This document shows, piece by piece, positions 4,697 to 5,969 of a DNA stretch of 5,969 nucleotides. Both the position numbers and the translations under genes were made by a program. The notes beneath the pieces are model-generated. The model worked only from the letters and a program-made list of their open reading frames with translations. It was not told the DNA's origin and did no database searches. This stretch comes from Pseudomonadota bacterium (GTDB lineage: Bacteria; Pseudomonadota; Alphaproteobacteria; Rhizobiales; Beijerinckiaceae): the NCBI GenBank assembly GCA_023422485.1, contig JAGTAM010000093.1, positions 1 to 5,969 on the forward strand. Reading direction: 5' to 3'. Each line of letters opens with the position of its first letter. The first letter of the stretch is position 1.

Positions 4697-5671
4697 TCAG
4701 TGCAGCTTCGGCCCGATCAGGAAGCGATCGCGGTCGGCCGAAACCAGCGCAAGCCGCGTCAGGCGCCCGTCCCGGTTGACCGTGAGCGGCACCCGCACGC
4801 CCGCTTCGCCGAGCGCCCAGACCTGCCGGAAGAAGCCGGCGAGATCGGCCACCGGCTCGCCCGCCACCTCCGTCAGCACGTCGCCCGCACGCAGGTCGGC
4901 GGCTTCCGCCGGCCCCTTGTCGGCGGCGCCCATCACCACGACGCCGTCTTCGGTCTCCGTCGCGTAGAGGCCGAGCCAGGGGCGCGGCGGGCGGTCGGCG
5001 CGGCCGCGGGTCTCGAGATCGGCGAGGATCGGCGGCAGAAGGTCGATCGGCACGACCATGTTGATCCCCCGGCCCGCGCCCGAGCCGCCCTGTTGCAGTT
5101 GCAGCGAGCCGATGCCGATCAGCGCCCCGTCGGGCCCGATCAGGGCGGTGCCGCCCCAGTGCGGGTGGGCGGGAGCGGTGAACAGTGCCTCGTCGAGGAC
5201 GTATTCCCAGTATCCGGCGAATTCCTGCCGAGCGACGAGTTCGACCGCGACACTGTGCGAGCGCCCGCCCGCCCCGGCGATCACCGCCCGCTCGCCGATC
5301 TGCAGCGCGTCCGCGCTTCCGAGCCTGAGGGCAGGCAGGTCGAGGCGGCCCAGCGCCTGAACGAGACCGAAACCGGTCTCCCCGTCATAGCCGACGACGT
5401 AGGCCGGAACGGAACGTCCATCATGGGTCGTCAGCCAGACGCTCTCGGCCTCCAGCACGAGGTAGCCGATGGTGAGCACCAGCCCGTCCTCGCGGATCAT
5501 GACGCCGTTGCCCGCCCGCTCGGTGCCGAGCGTCTCCGCCGTGAAGGCTTCCGCCGGCACCCGGCTGGAGAGGGAGACCACCGAGGTCAGCGCCCGCTCC
5601 AGATCGTAGGCGTAGTCGCCGGCCTTCGGCTGCAGGGCGGCCGGAATCCTGAATTCGCCGTGCGCGGACAT
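4697..5671 (-). CDS. HtrA-like trypsin-fold plus PDZ protein, apparently catalytically dead
   Basis: 324 residues; no signal peptide or membrane segment at the N-terminus (MSAHGEFRIPAALQPKAGDY), so probably cytoplasmic. Residues about 22-215 follow the S1C/HtrA protease fold: GNGVMIREDGLVLT (54-67) matches GSGVIIDxDGYILT, VGYDGETGFGLVQ (93-105) matches the Asp-loop, and TALIGPDGALIGIGS (175-189) matches the strand after the serine. A PDZ domain spans about 228-310 (PWLGL loop 231-235, LRAGDVLTEVAG 260-271). By my alignment the triad is lost: His to Tyr70, Asp to Gly100, Ser of GNSGGP to Gly173 in HWGGTA. The protein is therefore unlikely to cleave peptides and may instead bind protein C-termini or unfolded segments. 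Automated annotation would probably call it a serine protease. The ATG has only a modest upstream purine stretch (AGGGA, 11 nt away). No substrate or partner is evident from context. Confidence 0.85.
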   Translation of the reverse strand: MSAHGEFRIPAALQPKAGDYAYDLERALTSVVSLSSRVPAEAFTAETLGTERAGNGVMIREDGLVLTIGYLVLEAESVWLTTHDGRSVPAYVVGYDGETGFGLVQALGRLDLPALRLGSADALQIGERAVIAGAGGRSHSVAVELVARQEFAGYWEYVLDEALFTAPAHPHWGGTALIGPDGALIGIGSLQLQQGGSGAGRGINMVVPIDLLPPILADLETRGRADRPPRPWLGLYATETEDGVVVMGAADKGPAEAADLRAGDVLTEVAGEPVADLAGFFRQVWALGEAGVRVPLTVNRDGRLTRLALVSADRDRFLIGPKLH

Positions 5672-5969
5672 GGTCTTCGATTTCCCTGTGCCCCGCCCTG
5701 CTGCCGTCCGTGGCAGGCCTTTCCGCGAAGCGGCTCTAAGCTGACGGGCGGCGCTTCCGGCACAGATAGGCGGCGCACATCACTCCGACACCCGTCCGGC
5801 ACCGCGTCGAATGGCGCTCACGCCGGGGTCTGGTCGTCGGGGCGCGCCCCGTTCAGCCAGGGTCGGCTCCGCCACGCTCCGGCTGCCCTCGCCGGCGCCG
5901 AGCGGAGGGAGCGAGCCGCTCCTCACGCCACAATCGGATGAAAACGGAGGAAGCCGCCCGGCCTTGCGG
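5672..5969. other. GC-rich flank with palindromes, no supported gene
   Basis: This is upstream of the HtrA-like gene and should hold its promoter, but I find no convincing -35/-10 pair. A small stem, CCGC-GAA-GCGG (5723-5733), lies in the probable leader. A perfect 14-bp palindrome, CGGGGCGCGCCCCG, is at 5838-5851, and GAGCGG/CCGCTC (5900-5905 with 5916-5921) forms another stem. An ATG at 5938 opens a plus-strand frame (MKTEEAARPC) that runs off the edge, without a ribosome site; it is too short to judge. Confidence 0.4.

Noticed and set aside
3016..4779. 587-codon plus-strand open frame
   Set aside because: It is antisense to trmFO, whose full family signature is on the minus strand. High GC removes stop codons opposite real genes. 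The translation is Arg/Gly/Ala-rich with no domain.
4577..5941. 454-codon plus-strand open frame
   Set aside because: Antisense shadow of the HtrA-like gene with low-complexity Arg/Ala/His-rich translation and no ribosome site.
1..5969. CRISPR array, toxin-antitoxin pair, retron or other defence system
   Set aside because: I found no regularly spaced repeats, no reverse transcriptase or nuclease motifs, and no small overlapping gene pair with convincing starts.

Overview
The window is high-GC bacterial DNA with strong G/C bias at third codon positions. The RpoH type, TrmFO, tRNAs with encoded CCA, and sparse U-tracts after hairpins suggest an alphaproteobacterium, most likely Hyphomicrobiales and possibly a Methylobacterium relative. 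The genus is a guess from protein flavour and was not tested. I see ordinary chromosomal genes, one decayed insertion sequence and several small structured elements. I do not see a new multi-gene system.

Left part (1-1860): the 3' three quarters of an rpoH-family heat-shock sigma factor gene runs rightward. It converges with a complete LysR-type regulator gene running leftward. About 70 bp containing two hairpins separates them. The regulator has a near-ideal ribosome binding site before a GTG start, an extended -10 promoter, and an ATTGTT-N11-AACAAT dyad placed for autoregulation.

Middle (1860-3117): a gene-poor stretch. It contains an AT-rich patch, a sigma-70-like promoter, tRNA-Pro(CGG) and tRNA-Arg(ACG) on the plus strand, hairpins after the tRNAs, and a leftward fossil of an IS3-family element. 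The fossil keeps the 3' end of orfA and the 5' start of orfB in the -1 frame. A 61-bp nested inverted-repeat structure follows.

Right part (3118-5969): two leftward genes. trmFO (folate- and FAD-dependent tRNA m5U54 methyltransferase) lies downstream of a cytosolic HtrA-like protein with a trypsin-like fold and a PDZ domain. All three catalytic-triad positions of that protein appear substituted, so it looks like a pseudoprotease. The last ~300 bp hold no gene I can support. The pseudoprotease, the nested repeat after trmFO, and the orphan LysR site are the items most worth a second look.
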